A stretch of 64,000 nucleotides of DNA from Vicingaceae bacterium (GCA_028245195.1 JAOKCF010000003.1:182830-246829); one strand, 5' to 3'; shown: positions 30,985 through 41,941, counted from the first letter of the stretch. Notes: a model not told the origin generated them from the letters alone. Program-made: numbers and translations.

Positions 30985-32016
30985 TTGCTACAAATTAATT
31001 TCATGAAGGACATACATTCATTTATTCAAAAACTTCCCAAAGCTGAATTACACTTGCACATTGAAGGTACTTTTGAACCTGAATTGATGTTCGTAATCGC
31101 AAAAAGGAATAATTTTCAAATTCCTTTTTCGTCAGTAGAAGAAGTAAAAGCCGCGTATCAATTTAACAATCTTCAAGAATTTTTAGACATCTATTATGCT
31201 GGTGCCAATGTATTACTTACCGAGCAAGATTTTTTTGAATTAACCTGGGCTTATTTGACGAAAGTTGCTTCTCAAAATGTGAAACATGTAGAAATTTTCT
31301 TTGATCCACAAACCCATACAGAAAGAGGAGTAGAATTTCATACCGTATTAATTGGAATATACAAAGCGCTTGAAGAGGGAGAAAAGGAGTTAGGTATTAC
31401 GTTTCGATTGATCATGTCTTACTTAAGGCACATAAGTGAAGAATCGGCATTTGAAACCCTTAGGCAATCTTTGCCTTTCAAAGATTTAATTGACGGAGTT
31501 GGATTAGATTCTTCGGAAGTTGGAAATCCGCCGGAAAAGTTTCAGAACGTATTTAAAGCGTCTGCAAAAGAAGGCTACAAACTATGCGCACACGGAGGAG
31601 AAGAAGGTCCTGCCGAATACATTTGGAGTGCACTGGATATATTGAAAATTGATCGCTTAGATCATGGTAATCGATGCTTGGAAGACGAAAAGTTAGTAGA
31701 ACGGTTAGTGCAAGAGCAAATGCCGCTGACGCTTTGTCCTTTGTCAAATTTGGAACTGAAAGTAATTCAAGATTTGAAGACCTATCCGCTGAAAAAAATG
31801 ATGGAAGCTGGATTGCTCGTTACCTTAAATTCAGATGACCCTGCCTATTTTGGTGGCTATATGAATGAAAACTTCTTAGAAACTGCTAAAGCAATTGACT
31901 TATCTAAAGAAGAAATCGTGACGTTAACGAAGAACGGCTTTGAAGCTTCTTGGCTAACGGCAGAAGAAAAGGAAAAGTGGAAAAATGAAGTGGATAGAGT
32001 AGCGAAAGAAGCTTAA
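30985..32016 (+). CDS. add: Adenosine deaminase family protein; likely start at ATG 31003
   Basis: LPKAELHLHIEGT, AHGGEEGP, LDHGNRCLED, LNSDDPAYFGGY. Confidence 0.9.
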   Translation: MLQINFMKDIHSFIQKLPKAELHLHIEGTFEPELMFVIAKRNNFQIPFSSVEEVKAAYQFNNLQEFLDIYYAGANVLLTEQDFFELTWAYLTKVASQNVKHVEIFFDPQTHTERGVEFHTVLIGIYKALEEGEKELGITFRLIMSYLRHISEESAFETLRQSLPFKDLIDGVGLDSSEVGNPPEKFQNVFKASAKEGYKLCAHGGEEGPAEYIWSALDILKIDRLDHGNRCLEDEKLVERLVQEQMPLTLCPLSNLELKVIQDLKTYPLKKMMEAGLLVTLNSDDPAYFGGYMNENFLETAKAIDLSKEEIVTLTKNGFEASWLTAEEKEKWKNEVDRVAKEA

Positions 32017-33245
32017 AAAAATTCGTTTAACTCCTTAAATAAGTGTGAAGTATCTTCGTTTCGAAGTGAATCCAACAAAAGACTTTTTTCTTTGAAGGAA
32101 GTTATTATCTCGGTTTGGGCAACAGTTTCCAGTGGGGCTAATATTGCTTGGAACTGTTGTAAACATTCTACTCTACTTTCAGCATCCAAGAATTCTTGAT
32201 TTAGAATCCAAGAAAGGTGTGCTTCGTAAATAGGAATCAGCGCCTTTTGCTCGGTCAAGGGCAATACATTGATTTGGTATTCTTTCGGGTGAATTAAAAT
32301 GTTTGGGATAAAATCTTCCACTTTTATATAGCCATTATTGACCCAGTTCTTATGAAATTGAGGCAACTGAGAAACATTAAAAATACAGGCTGTTGGGGCA
32401 ATTTGAAAATTTAGGTGAGGCAATTCCTGTATGCATAACTCCCTGTTTTGAGTCACTTCAGCCCACTTTATGTTCTTTCGTAAAAATTCACCTTGTTCCG
32501 CTTCACCATCTAAGCTGGCGGTAACGTGTATGTTTTTAAATTGCTTCCAATAGTCAATAACCTTGTAATTTTTGAATTCTAAGATTGAAAAATTGGTGTT
32601 GTAGCTTAGCCGAATCGAAGTGTTGCCAAAAGCAATTAACGCATCTAAAACTTTGTAATGTTGTTTCATCATTAATGGCTCACCGCCTGCAAAATAGAAT
32701 TCTTTGGCTTTGGGTAAAAGAGGAAGAATTTGCTCGAAAAACGAAGCTTCGTCGTGAAGCGCAACACTTAATGCTCTGGAGTCTTTCTTTCGCATTCCCA
32801 TGGCAATGGAATCTTTGTGCCACTGAGAGCTAACCCAAGGTCCGCAAATTCGACACTTTAAATTACAAGCATTCGAAAAACGTACATCAAAATGAATGGG
32901 AACAGATTCGTAAGCCATACCTTTCTTTTGAACTTCAGAAACTTCCGTCGAAAATTTTTCATTGGTAATTTCTCTTAAACTTTTAGCTCCACTTTCCTCT
33001 TTGAGGTAGCACTGCTTGCAACAATGATCTCTCTCATTGCTTAGCATTTTTTGCCGGAAGGAATCAATTGCCTCGCCTTTCCAATTTTCGCTTACACTGT
33101 TTTCATTCACATTACCAAAACGGTGCACCTTATGCGGAGGGGCCTGACAGCATGGAATAACGTTGCCATTTTGAGATACGTGTAAGTGCACCCATGGCAT
33201 AATGCAGAAGGAGTTCTGATTTGAATTTACTTTTGAGTTACTCAA
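32013..33245 (-). CDS. Twitch-domain radical SAM protein
   Basis: 410 aa; CNLKCRIC (CxxxCxxC), N-terminal FCIMPWVHLHVSQNGNVIPCCQ and CCKQCY cysteines. Confidence 0.85.
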   Translation of the reverse strand: MSNSKVNSNQNSFCIMPWVHLHVSQNGNVIPCCQAPPHKVHRFGNVNENSVSENWKGEAIDSFRQKMLSNERDHCCKQCYLKEESGAKSLREITNEKFSTEVSEVQKKGMAYESVPIHFDVRFSNACNLKCRICGPWVSSQWHKDSIAMGMRKKDSRALSVALHDEASFFEQILPLLPKAKEFYFAGGEPLMMKQHYKVLDALIAFGNTSIRLSYNTNFSILEFKNYKVIDYWKQFKNIHVTASLDGEAEQGEFLRKNIKWAEVTQNRELCIQELPHLNFQIAPTACIFNVSQLPQFHKNWVNNGYIKVEDFIPNILIHPKEYQINVLPLTEQKALIPIYEAHLSWILNQEFLDAESRVECLQQFQAILAPLETVAQTEIITSFKEKSLLLDSLRNEDTSHLFKELNEFF

Positions 33246-33255
33246 TAGTTGGAAA

Positions 33256-33984
33256 TTAATTCAAGTTGTATTCTAAGGTCATGGTAATACTTGCGGTCTT
33301 CTTTTTAGACCCTCTATTTTACGAGCCTCCCCAACTGTAATCGTCATTCGAGTTTTGGGCGGTAATTTGGAAAACACCCATTCTAGCATTTTTTAAATTA
33401 CCTAAAGTGGAGTTTGCATTCAACGCTATTTGTTCGGCTCGCAATTGAGCGTCTTCTGTTGCAGCTGCAATCATTTCAAGTTTTAAGTCAGACAGTCCTG
33501 AAAAGTAGTATTGAGGAACCTTGGAGTTAAATTCAACTCCTTTGTTAATTAAGTCCTTTACCTGCCTTGAAATGTTTTCAATTTTATCTACTTCCAGAGA
33601 TTCAATTTTTATACTTTGTTCCAACTGATAGTCATCAAAGATTCTGTTGGATTGGCCATTTTGATTATAGCTATAAACGTATTTCTTGTTGATGTTTACC
33701 ACCTAAAAAACAAGTTCTTCTGATTTAATTCCTTTATTTTTTAAATATTCTTTAATTATTGCCCTGTCCTTATCCAATTGCTGTTAAGCATTCTGGAGGT
33801 TTAAGTTTTTTCGTGTAAAAGAACCTTCCCAAACAATTAAGTCGGAAGTAAAATTGGTTTTGCCCAAGCCTTTTACCCAAACAACATCCTTTTTGCTATT
33901 TCGCTCTATTATAGCGTTGGAAATAAGATAAGATTCAATGATGATTGCAATGGAAATCAGAATATAACTTGTGGTATTTTCCAT
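33256..33984 (-). pseudogene. Decayed SIMPL/DUF541-domain protein
   Basis: One frame throughout, interrupted by TAA 33784-33786, TAG 33703-33705 and TAA 33319-33321; ends ASITMTLEYNLN* at 33256. Confidence 0.85.
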
Positions 33985-34051
33985 GAGATAAATTCAACCA
34001 AATTTAAGCTCGAATTGAGTGCATCTCAGACTTTTCATGTAACATTGCAGT

Positions 34052-35671
34052 ATGAAGAGGAAGTATTGTTTACCATTAATCATTATTGGTTTTCTCGCCT
34101 CCTGCCAAACAAAGCAGCGCTACGATGGGAAAAGTATTTTTCGGTACAATGTTTCAGACGGAATAACTTCCTTAGATCCTGCCTTTTCTCGAAGTATTGA
34201 TAATGTTTCTGCGGTAAATCAACTATTTAATGGTTTAGTACAGACCGATGAGAATTTAAATTTGAAACCCTGTTTGGCATCAAGTTGGGAGGTGTTAGAT
34301 AGCGGCAGAACCTATCGGTTTTACTTAAAAAAGGGAGTTACTTTTCATAAAAGTATTGCCTTTGGTATAGTCTCTACCAGAGAATTAGTGGCAGAAGATT
34401 TTATTTACTCCTTTAATCGCTTAATCGATCCCGAAGTGATTTCACCCGGTAAGTGGGTGATGAATGAAGTAGAAAAAGTAGGGACTAAGTTGAACCTTAA
34501 AGCGATTGATGACTATACCCTGGACATCCACTTGAATAGGCCTTTTCCTCCCTTTCTAGGAATTTTGAGCATGCAGTACTGTAGTGCTGTTCCAAAAGAA
34601 GCGGTAGAGTTTTACGGTTCTAATTTTAGGGCGAACCCCATTGGAACCGGTCCTTTTACGTTTCAATATTGGAAAGAAAATACCAAATTAGTACTGTTAC
34701 GAAACGACGATTATTTTGAGGAAGATGCCATGGGGAATAACCTACCATATTTGGATGCAGTTTCCATAACGTTCATAAAAGACTTGGAGGTAACTTTTCT
34801 AAAATTTTTAAAAAAGGAGCTCGATTATCTAACCGGATTAAAAGGAAGTTATAAAGATGAGTTACTAACTTCTGACGGAAAACTTAGAAAAAAATACAAC
34901 GATAAAGTGATTTTTACCACGTCACCGTATTTAAACACAGAGTATTTGGGTTTTTTGGTAGACGAAACCAAACAACCCATACCGAAAGAAATTCGAAGGG
35001 CCATTAATTTTGGATTTGAACGGGAAAAAATGTTGAAGTACTTACGAAGTGGTATTGGAATTCCTGCAAACCAGGGGTTTATTCCAAAAGGTTTGCCCGG
35101 ATTTAGCGAAAACACAAAAGGTTATTCTTACCAACCAGACTCGGTGCGCCTTTTACTAGAAAAAGCAGGTTATCCCAATGGGAGAGGTTTGCCACCTATC
35201 AGTTTGAGCACCACGGCACAGTATCTAGACATTTGTGAATATTTACAATCACAAATGGCCTCTTTTGGAATAAACATAAAAGTTGAAGTAAACCAGGCAG
35301 CAACTAACAATGAGTTAATCGCCAATTCTAAAGTTGGATTTTTCAGGAAGTCTTGGGTAGCGGATTATCCGGACGCGGAGAATTATTTGTCACTTTTTAA
35401 AAGTCAAAACTTTTCACCTAACGGGCCAAATTATACCCATTTTAAAAGCGAACAATTTGATGCGTGGTACAACCAAGCACTCGAAGAAACCAATGACAGC
35501 ATTCGTTTAACGTATTATCAAAGAATGGATGGCTTAGTAATTTCTGAAGCCCCCGTGGTTCCGTTGTTTTACGATGAGGCGGTTCGGTTTTCTCAACCTA
35601 CTATTTCTGGACTTGGAGTGAACCCAATGAATCTTTTGGTGTTGAAGTTTGCAAAGAAATCAACTGAATAA
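34052..35671 (+). CDS. Peptide/oligopeptide ABC transporter substrate-binding lipoprotein (SBP_bac_5)
   Basis: 539 aa; lipobox FLASC; ITSLDPAFSRSIDNVSAVNQLFNGLVQTDENLNLKPCLASSWEVLDSGRTYRFYLKKGVTFH. Confidence 0.9.
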   Translation: MKRKYCLPLIIIGFLASCQTKQRYDGKSIFRYNVSDGITSLDPAFSRSIDNVSAVNQLFNGLVQTDENLNLKPCLASSWEVLDSGRTYRFYLKKGVTFHKSIAFGIVSTRELVAEDFIYSFNRLIDPEVISPGKWVMNEVEKVGTKLNLKAIDDYTLDIHLNRPFPPFLGILSMQYCSAVPKEAVEFYGSNFRANPIGTGPFTFQYWKENTKLVLLRNDDYFEEDAMGNNLPYLDAVSITFIKDLEVTFLKFLKKELDYLTGLKGSYKDELLTSDGKLRKKYNDKVIFTTSPYLNTEYLGFLVDETKQPIPKEIRRAINFGFEREKMLKYLRSGIGIPANQGFIPKGLPGFSENTKGYSYQPDSVRLLLEKAGYPNGRGLPPISLSTTAQYLDICEYLQSQMASFGINIKVEVNQAATNNELIANSKVGFFRKSWVADYPDAENYLSLFKSQNFSPNGPNYTHFKSEQFDAWYNQALEETNDSIRLTYYQRMDGLVISEAPVVPLFYDEAVRFSQPTISGLGVNPMNLLVLKFAKKSTE

Positions 35672-35676
35672 CCGTT

Positions 35677-37950
35677 TTGGAAGAAGACATTAAGGAGGAG
35701 ATCAAGTGGAGAAAATATAGCCGATACGTTTTGGCTGGATTAACATTGGTGTTACTCTTTTTAGGCTACAGCTCAAGTAAGTTAGAGTTTGATTACGATT
35801 TTGAGAAATTTTTCCCTCAAGAAGATAGTGATTTAGTTTTTTATGAGGATTACCGCGAAAAATTCGAAAATGACAACGATTTTATTTTATTGGGTTTTGC
35901 CAATGAAAAGGGAGTTTTTGATCAACAGTTTCTTCAAAAAGTTCGAAGTTTTACCACGAAATTAAGAACCCTCCCGCATTTGAGAGAAGTGGTTTCACCG
36001 CTGGAAATGAGCTATCTAGAATTAGCGCCGGGCGTCATGGGAGTGAAGAGAAGTCCTATTTTCCATTTGGACCAACCTGAAAAATATGAGGCCGATCGAG
36101 AACGATTGGCAAAAAGCAATGAGCCTGTTGCTGAAATGGTGAATTTAGAAAACAACTCATTTATTCTAGTTGTCAAAAACAAACAACAAATTAATAAAGA
36201 CGATTCTGACGAGCTAGCAAAAGCATTGCAAGAGTTAATCGATTTAGAGGGTTTTGAAGAGATTCACGTGATGGGTAAAATCATGGGACAGCAAGTTTAT
36301 GTTGCTGTTATGAAAGTTGAATTTTTAACGTTTGCTTCCATTTCCATTTTTGTACTAATTATATTTTTAATTATTGCCTACCGTGCTTTGTGGGGTATTT
36401 TAATTCCACTAGCAACCGTTTTACTTGCGATAATTGGCAGTTTAGGTTTCATGCAATTGAGTGGCACTCCACTTAACATGATGACTACTTTGTTGCCAGT
36501 AATTATGCTGGTGGTGGGCATGTCGGATGTGGTGCATTTGGTATCTAAATACTTGGAAGAAATCCGCTATGGAAGAACTAAAACGGTTGCCATAAAAAAC
36601 ATGCTAAAAAAAGTAGGTGTTGCCACTTTGCTTACCTCACTTACCACTGCTTTAGGTTTTGTTACCCTTATTGGAGTGGGCATGGAACCCATACAAAACT
36701 TTGGAATTTTTACTGCAGTAGGGGTATTGTTGGCCTTTGTGCTTTCTATTTTATTTATTCCTGCTATTTTCTTGAACATTAAAAAACCAAAAATTACAGA
36801 TTCAACTAAAGTTCAAAATGCATGGGAACGTGGTTTGGGTAAGTTTTTTATTCGTTTGTGCAGAAACCAAAAAACGGTGTTAGTGGCCTACTCAATTCTT
36901 ACCATCATTTGTATTTTAGGTGCGTCACAAATAAAGTTCGATTACTTCTTAATGCAAGATTTGGGAGAAGATCAACCGTTAATGCAAGATTTGAGGTATT
37001 TTCAAAAACAGTATGGCGGCATTCGTCCTTTTGAAATGGCGGTAATTCCTGCAGAAGGAAAGGAAGTAACTGATTACGATGTGATTCGAGATATTGAGAA
37101 ACTAGAAGTCTACTTGAACACAGAATATGGCGTAAACCAAATGATTACTCCCGCTGTGCCATTCAAGTTTGCCAACAAGGCTTTAAGAAATGGTCGAGAC
37201 GAATACTATAAAATTCCCGATAACGAGAAGCGATTCGATTACTTGAAACGCCAAATGGAGAAATTTGAAGGAAGAGAAGAATTTCAACAAATTGTTTCGG
37301 CCGATAAAAAAGTAGGTCGAGTTTTTGGTCGAATGATAGACCCCGGCAGTAGAGCTATGATCTATTTAAATGATAGCCTAGAAGTATTTTATGCCAACAA
37401 TATCGACGCTTCAGTACTTTCTTATAAATTGACAGGCACACCGGCTATTATTGATGAGGCAGGTCGTCACGTTTCAGAAAACATTGTTATTGGATTGCTT
37501 TTTGCCTTTTTATTGATTGGAATTAGTATGGCAATTCTTTTCAAATCCATTAAAATTGGATTTATTTCACTCGTTCCCAATATTTTCCCCATTCTGTTAA
37601 CTGCAGGTTATATTGGCTTTGCAGGAATTGATTTGAACATGTCGACTGCCATTGTTTTTACCATCGCTTTTGGCATTGCCGTGGACGATACCATTCATTT
37701 TTTGAGTCGTTTTCGTCAAGAAATGGTGCAGGGCAGAACCAACCTGTTTGCGTTGAGAAGAACGTTTATTTCAACTGGAAAGGCAATTATTATAACCTCA
37801 ATAATTTTGTTGGGAGGTTTTGGTAGTCTTATTTTTTCGAACTTCTTAAGTACCTTCTACATCGGGTTGTTTGTTTGCATGACCCTGGTTTTTGCGGTAA
37901 TAACAGACTTGACGTTACTGCCGATGATGCTATTGAAAAAGAAGAAGTAA
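35677..37950 (+). CDS. RND/MMPL superfamily transporter; TTG start
   Basis: 757 aa; two hydrophobic TM blocks, GMSDVVHLVSKYLEE and GIAVDDTIHFLSRFRQE. Confidence 0.85.
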   Translation: MEEDIKEEIKWRKYSRYVLAGLTLVLLFLGYSSSKLEFDYDFEKFFPQEDSDLVFYEDYREKFENDNDFILLGFANEKGVFDQQFLQKVRSFTTKLRTLPHLREVVSPLEMSYLELAPGVMGVKRSPIFHLDQPEKYEADRERLAKSNEPVAEMVNLENNSFILVVKNKQQINKDDSDELAKALQELIDLEGFEEIHVMGKIMGQQVYVAVMKVEFLTFASISIFVLIIFLIIAYRALWGILIPLATVLLAIIGSLGFMQLSGTPLNMMTTLLPVIMLVVGMSDVVHLVSKYLEEIRYGRTKTVAIKNMLKKVGVATLLTSLTTALGFVTLIGVGMEPIQNFGIFTAVGVLLAFVLSILFIPAIFLNIKKPKITDSTKVQNAWERGLGKFFIRLCRNQKTVLVAYSILTIICILGASQIKFDYFLMQDLGEDQPLMQDLRYFQKQYGGIRPFEMAVIPAEGKEVTDYDVIRDIEKLEVYLNTEYGVNQMITPAVPFKFANKALRNGRDEYYKIPDNEKRFDYLKRQMEKFEGREEFQQIVSADKKVGRVFGRMIDPGSRAMIYLNDSLEVFYANNIDASVLSYKLTGTPAIIDEAGRHVSENIVIGLLFAFLLIGISMAILFKSIKIGFISLVPNIFPILLTAGYIGFAGIDLNMSTAIVFTIAFGIAVDDTIHFLSRFRQEMVQGRTNLFALRRTFISTGKAIIITSIILLGGFGSLIFSNFLSTFYIGLFVCMTLVFAVITDLTLLPMMLLKKKK

Positions 37951-37955
37951 GGATG

Positions 37956-38117
37956 CTACTCTTGTTTATTTAAGAAATACATCGCTCCGAACCATACCGC
38001 AAAACCTCCGAGTGCGACATATTTAGCTATTTCTTTCCCCCAAATAAAATAACTGGCGAAAATGCTGCCGAAGGTAATTAGGGCAATTATTCCTTTTGTT
38101 TGGTTTTTCTTCTTCAT
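37956..38117 (-). CDS. Small two-TM membrane protein (53 aa), absent from the ORF track
   Basis: MKKKNQTKGIIALITFGSIFASYFIWGKEIAKYVALGGFAVWFGAMYFLNKQE*, with ATG start and TAG stop. Confidence 0.6.
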   Translation of the reverse strand: MKKKNQTKGIIALITFGSIFASYFIWGKEIAKYVALGGFAVWFGAMYFLNKQE

Positions 38118-38178
38118 TTTACTAAAATAGCCATGAGTCGCAGATTTTCAATTAAATTTGTTCAAATAAATCTTACGC

Positions 38179-39363
38179 ATGAATCTTATTTTTTTCGACC
38201 AAAACCGTCAAAACCTATTACCCCTTGCTTACACTAGACCCATTGCTGAGTTTAGATGTGGTATTCTAACGTTAGCTGAAAAGTGGTCGAAAAGAGTGGA
38301 GGAGGCAAAGGTTTCCTATTTGACAGAAGATTATTTGGCTGAAAAATATCCGGCTCAATACGAAGAATTAAACTACTACGTGAATGGAAGTATTCTCGCC
38401 AACGATAAATTGGTGGAGGCAACCAAGGCACTGAATGAAGGAGAACTATTAGTAGATGCGGTAACCAATAAAGTATTGGTTTTTTGCTCAGGCGACCAAC
38501 TCGGTTATGAAAATTTTAGTCCTTCTGAAGCACAAAAAGTGTTGTTTCTAGAGCCTTATTTATCGATAGAGAACATTTGGGACATTTTTTCGAAAAATAG
38601 AGAAGCAATAGAAGAAGATTTTCAGTTGATCACCGAAGGTAGAATTTCTCAAGCATTAGATGAGACGTGCACTCATATTGGCAATCGACTATTTATTGAA
38701 GAAGGAGCCAAAGTACAAGCCGCCATTTTAAACTCTAAATCTGGTCCAATTTACATTGGGAAAAATGCAGAGGTAATGGAAGGCTCTGTGGTAAGAGGAG
38801 GTTTAGCCATGTGCGAAGGGGCAATGTTGAAACTTGCTACTAAAATTTATGGCCCGACAACAGTTGGCCCACACTCAAAAGTGGGAGGAGAGGTAAACAA
38901 TTCAGTAATTTTTGGTTATTCGAATAAAGGTCACGATGGTTTCTTAGGAAACTCTGTGTTAGGTGAGTGGTGTAATTTAGGAGCTGATACTAACGTTTCA
39001 AATTTAAAGAATAACTACGCCGAAATAAAGCTTTGGAACTTTGAAAAAATGGGCTTTAAACCAACTGGTTTGCAGTTTTGCGGCTTAATGATGGGCGATC
39101 ATTCAAAAAGTGGCATTAATACCATGTTTAACACTGCAACTGTGGTAGGTGTTTCTGCAAACATATACGGAGGTGGCTTCCCACGAAACTTTATTCCATC
39201 TTATGCTTGGGGTGGTTCTGAAAAATGGATGGTTTTTAGGTTCGAGAAAGCGATGGAAGTAGCTGAAAAAGTGATGGAAAGACGCTCGGTTAAATTGGAT
39301 GAAGTAGAAAAAGGTATTTTGAAGCACGTTTTTGAAGAAACGGCAAAACAGCGAAACTTTTAG
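38179..39363 (+). CDS. GlmU-family putative sugar-nucleotidyltransferase
   Basis: 394 aa; LLPLAYTRPIAEFRCGILTLAEKW; hexapeptide left-handed beta-helix in C-terminal half. Confidence 0.8.
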   Translation: MNLIFFDQNRQNLLPLAYTRPIAEFRCGILTLAEKWSKRVEEAKVSYLTEDYLAEKYPAQYEELNYYVNGSILANDKLVEATKALNEGELLVDAVTNKVLVFCSGDQLGYENFSPSEAQKVLFLEPYLSIENIWDIFSKNREAIEEDFQLITEGRISQALDETCTHIGNRLFIEEGAKVQAAILNSKSGPIYIGKNAEVMEGSVVRGGLAMCEGAMLKLATKIYGPTTVGPHSKVGGEVNNSVIFGYSNKGHDGFLGNSVLGEWCNLGADTNVSNLKNNYAEIKLWNFEKMGFKPTGLQFCGLMMGDHSKSGINTMFNTATVVGVSANIYGGGFPRNFIPSYAWGGSEKWMVFRFEKAMEVAEKVMERRSVKLDEVEKGILKHVFEETAKQRNF

Positions 39364-39470
39364 GCTGACAGATAAGCAGCAAAGAAATTTGGCATAAGCC
39401 TTGAATAGGTTAAAGTCATTCCTAAAAAACGGAGTGATTTTCTATTAACTGACAATTTGACCTAAGATAT

Positions 39471-41909
39471 ATGAGTTCATTTAAATTTGATAAACTAGGA
39501 TTAGAGAGTGCCATTGACGAAGGAGCAGAGTTTATTCCATTAATGACAAGCGAAGATGAAGAGGAAATGGAGAAGGAAGAAACTCCTGAATCTCTGCCAA
39601 TTCTTCCCTTAAGAAATACCGTGCTTTTTCCAGGAGTTGTTATTCCAATTACAGTTGGTCGAGATAAATCGATTAGTTTAATACAAGATGCCAACAAAGG
39701 CGATAAGAATATTGGAGTTATTTCACAGACTGATGACACGGTAGAAGACCCAAACAAAGAGCAGCTATTTGAGGTAGGAACAGTGGCGAGAATATTGAAA
39801 ATATTCAAAATGCCCGATGGTAATACTACTGCTATCATACAAGGTAAAAAGAGATTTAGGCTAAATGAAATTACCGAATTTGAGCCCTACATTAGAGCTA
39901 CTGTTGAGAAGTACGATGTGAGTAAAGTTCCAAAAGATGCAAAGTTTAACGCATTGGTACATTCTATTAAGGACATGGCTTTACGTATCATTGAACAGTC
40001 ACCAAATATACCTTCAGAGGCTTCTTTTGCTATAAAAAATATAGAGAGCAATTCGTTTTTAATCAACTTTATTGCTTCTAACATGAATGCGGAAGTTTAC
40101 CAAAAACAAGAAGTTTTAAAGGAAACTAGTTGCCGAAGAAGAGCTCAAATTTTATTGCGACTCTTGAGTAAAGATTTAAAGTTGTTAGAGTTGAAAAACG
40201 ACATTCAATCGAAGGTGAAAACCGACATTGATAAGCAACAAAAGGAGTACTTCTTGAATCAGCAAATGAAGCAGATTCAAGAGGAGTTAGGCGGAACGCC
40301 ACAAGATTTAGAAATTAAGGAATTCGAGAAGCGATCGAAAAAGAAAAAGTGGAGTAAAGTTGTAAAAGAAAGATTTGAAAAGGAATTGGCAAAATTACAA
40401 CGTATGCATTCGGCATCTGCGGAATATTCAGTTCAGTTGAACTACGTAGAAACCTTGTTGGATTTACCTTGGAACGATGTTTCTAAAGATAAATTTGATT
40501 TAAAGGAAGCTAAACGAATTTTAGATCGAGACCACTTTGGACTGAAGGATGTAAAAGAGCGAATCATAGAGCATTTGGCCGTACTGAAGTTAAAAGGCAA
40601 CATGAAGTCTCCAATTTTGTGCTTGTACGGACCTCCGGGAGTTGGTAAAACCTCTTTGGGAACATCAGTTGCTGAAGCAATCGGTAGAAAATACGTTCGC
40701 ATGAGTTTGGGCGGTTTAAGAGATGAAGCAGAAATTAGAGGACACCGAAAAACATACATAGGCGCAATGCCGGGAAGGATTTTACAAAACTTGAAAAAAG
40801 TAAAAACGTCTAACCCCGTTTTTGTTTTAGATGAAATTGACAAGGTGGGAAATTCTTATCAAGGAGATCCTTCTTCTGCCTTGTTGGAGGTATTGGATCC
40901 GGAGCAAAACGGAACGTTCAACGATAACTTTATTGAATTAGATTACGACCTGTCTAAAATTTTGTTCATTGCGACGGCGAATTCTTTAGCCACCATTCAA
41001 CCCGCGCTGCGCGACAGAATGGAGATGATTGAAATTAATGGGTACACGGTAGAAGAGAAAATTCAAATTGCAAAAAAGCATTTAATTCCTAAACTGATTC
41101 GGGAGAGTGGGTTGACGGCGAAACAAATTTCAATTCCTGAAAAGGCAATTGAAACGATTTGTGACGAATACACCAGAGAGTCTGGGGTGAGAACCTTAGA
41201 AAAACGATTGGGAAAAGTAGTGCGATTTGCTGCCAAGTCGATTGCATTGGAGGAAGAGTACGACACTTCAATTTCAATAGAAAAACTGTATGAAATTTTA
41301 GGGCCGAGATATTCTAAGGATAAGTACCAAGGAAATGATGTCGCTGGAGTAGTCACTGGTTTAGCTTGGACTTCTGTTGGAGGAGATATTTTATTTATTG
41401 AAACAAGTTTGAGTAAGGGAAAAGGAAGACTAACCTTAACTGGCAACTTGGGGGATGTAATGAAAGAATCGGCAACGATTGCTTTGGAATACATTAAATC
41501 ACACCATGAAGAATTTGTTATTAAATCAGAGGCTTTCGAAAATTGGAATGTTCACCTTCATGTGCCTGAAGGCGCAACTCCTAAAGATGGTCCCTCGGCA
41601 GGGATTACCATGCTAACGGCAATTATTTCTGCTTTTACACAACGAAAAGTGAAGAAGAACTTAGCCATGACAGGGGAGATTACCTTGAGAGGGAGAGTGT
41701 TGCCAGTAGGTGGAATTAAAGAGAAGATTCTAGCAGCTAAAAGAGCTGGAATTAAAAAAATCATTATGTCTGCATCGAACGAGAAGGACATTTTGGAAAT
41801 TGATAAGAGCTACCTAAAAGGACTGAAATTCATTTACGTGAAAGAGATGAATGAAGTGATTGACCAAGCATTGCTAAAAACCAAGGTAGACAACGCAAGA
41901 ACAATTTAA
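39471..41909 (+). CDS. lon: ATP-dependent protease Lon
   Basis: 812 aa; [19 protein letters not shown], catalytic [14 protein letters not shown]. Confidence 0.97.
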   Translation: MSSFKFDKLGLESAIDEGAEFIPLMTSEDEEEMEKEETPESLPILPLRNTVLFPGVVIPITVGRDKSISLIQDANKGDKNIGVISQTDDTVEDPNKEQLFEVGTVARILKIFKMPDGNTTAIIQGKKRFRLNEITEFEPYIRATVEKYDVSKVPKDAKFNALVHSIKDMALRIIEQSPNIPSEASFAIKNIESNSFLINFIASNMNAEVYQKQEVLKETSCRRRAQILLRLLSKDLKLLELKNDIQSKVKTDIDKQQKEYFLNQQMKQIQEELGGTPQDLEIKEFEKRSKKKKWSKVVKERFEKELAKLQRMHSASAEYSVQLNYVETLLDLPWNDVSKDKFDLKEAKRILDRDHFGLKDVKERIIEHLAVLKLKGNMKSPILCLYGPPGVGKTSLGTSVAEAIGRKYVRMSLGGLRDEAEIRGHRKTYIGAMPGRILQNLKKVKTSNPVFVLDEIDKVGNSYQGDPSSALLEVLDPEQNGTFNDNFIELDYDLSKILFIATANSLATIQPALRDRMEMIEINGYTVEEKIQIAKKHLIPKLIRESGLTAKQISIPEKAIETICDEYTRESGVRTLEKRLGKVVRFAAKSIALEEEYDTSISIEKLYEILGPRYSKDKYQGNDVAGVVTGLAWTSVGGDILFIETSLSKGKGRLTLTGNLGDVMKESATIALEYIKSHHEEFVIKSEAFENWNVHLHVPEGATPKDGPSAGITMLTAIISAFTQRKVKKNLAMTGEITLRGRVLPVGGIKEKILAAKRAGIKKIIMSASNEKDILEIDKSYLKGLKFIYVKEMNEVIDQALLKTKVDNARTI

Positions 41910-41941
41910 AAACGAACAACACAAAACAATGAAGCCACGAT

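Noticed and set aside
10043-33984. Genome-wide reassignment of UAG/UAA to sense
   Set aside because: Intact housekeeping genes end at TAA or TAG, and frameshifts accompany the stops in several of the same genes; pseudogenisation is simpler.
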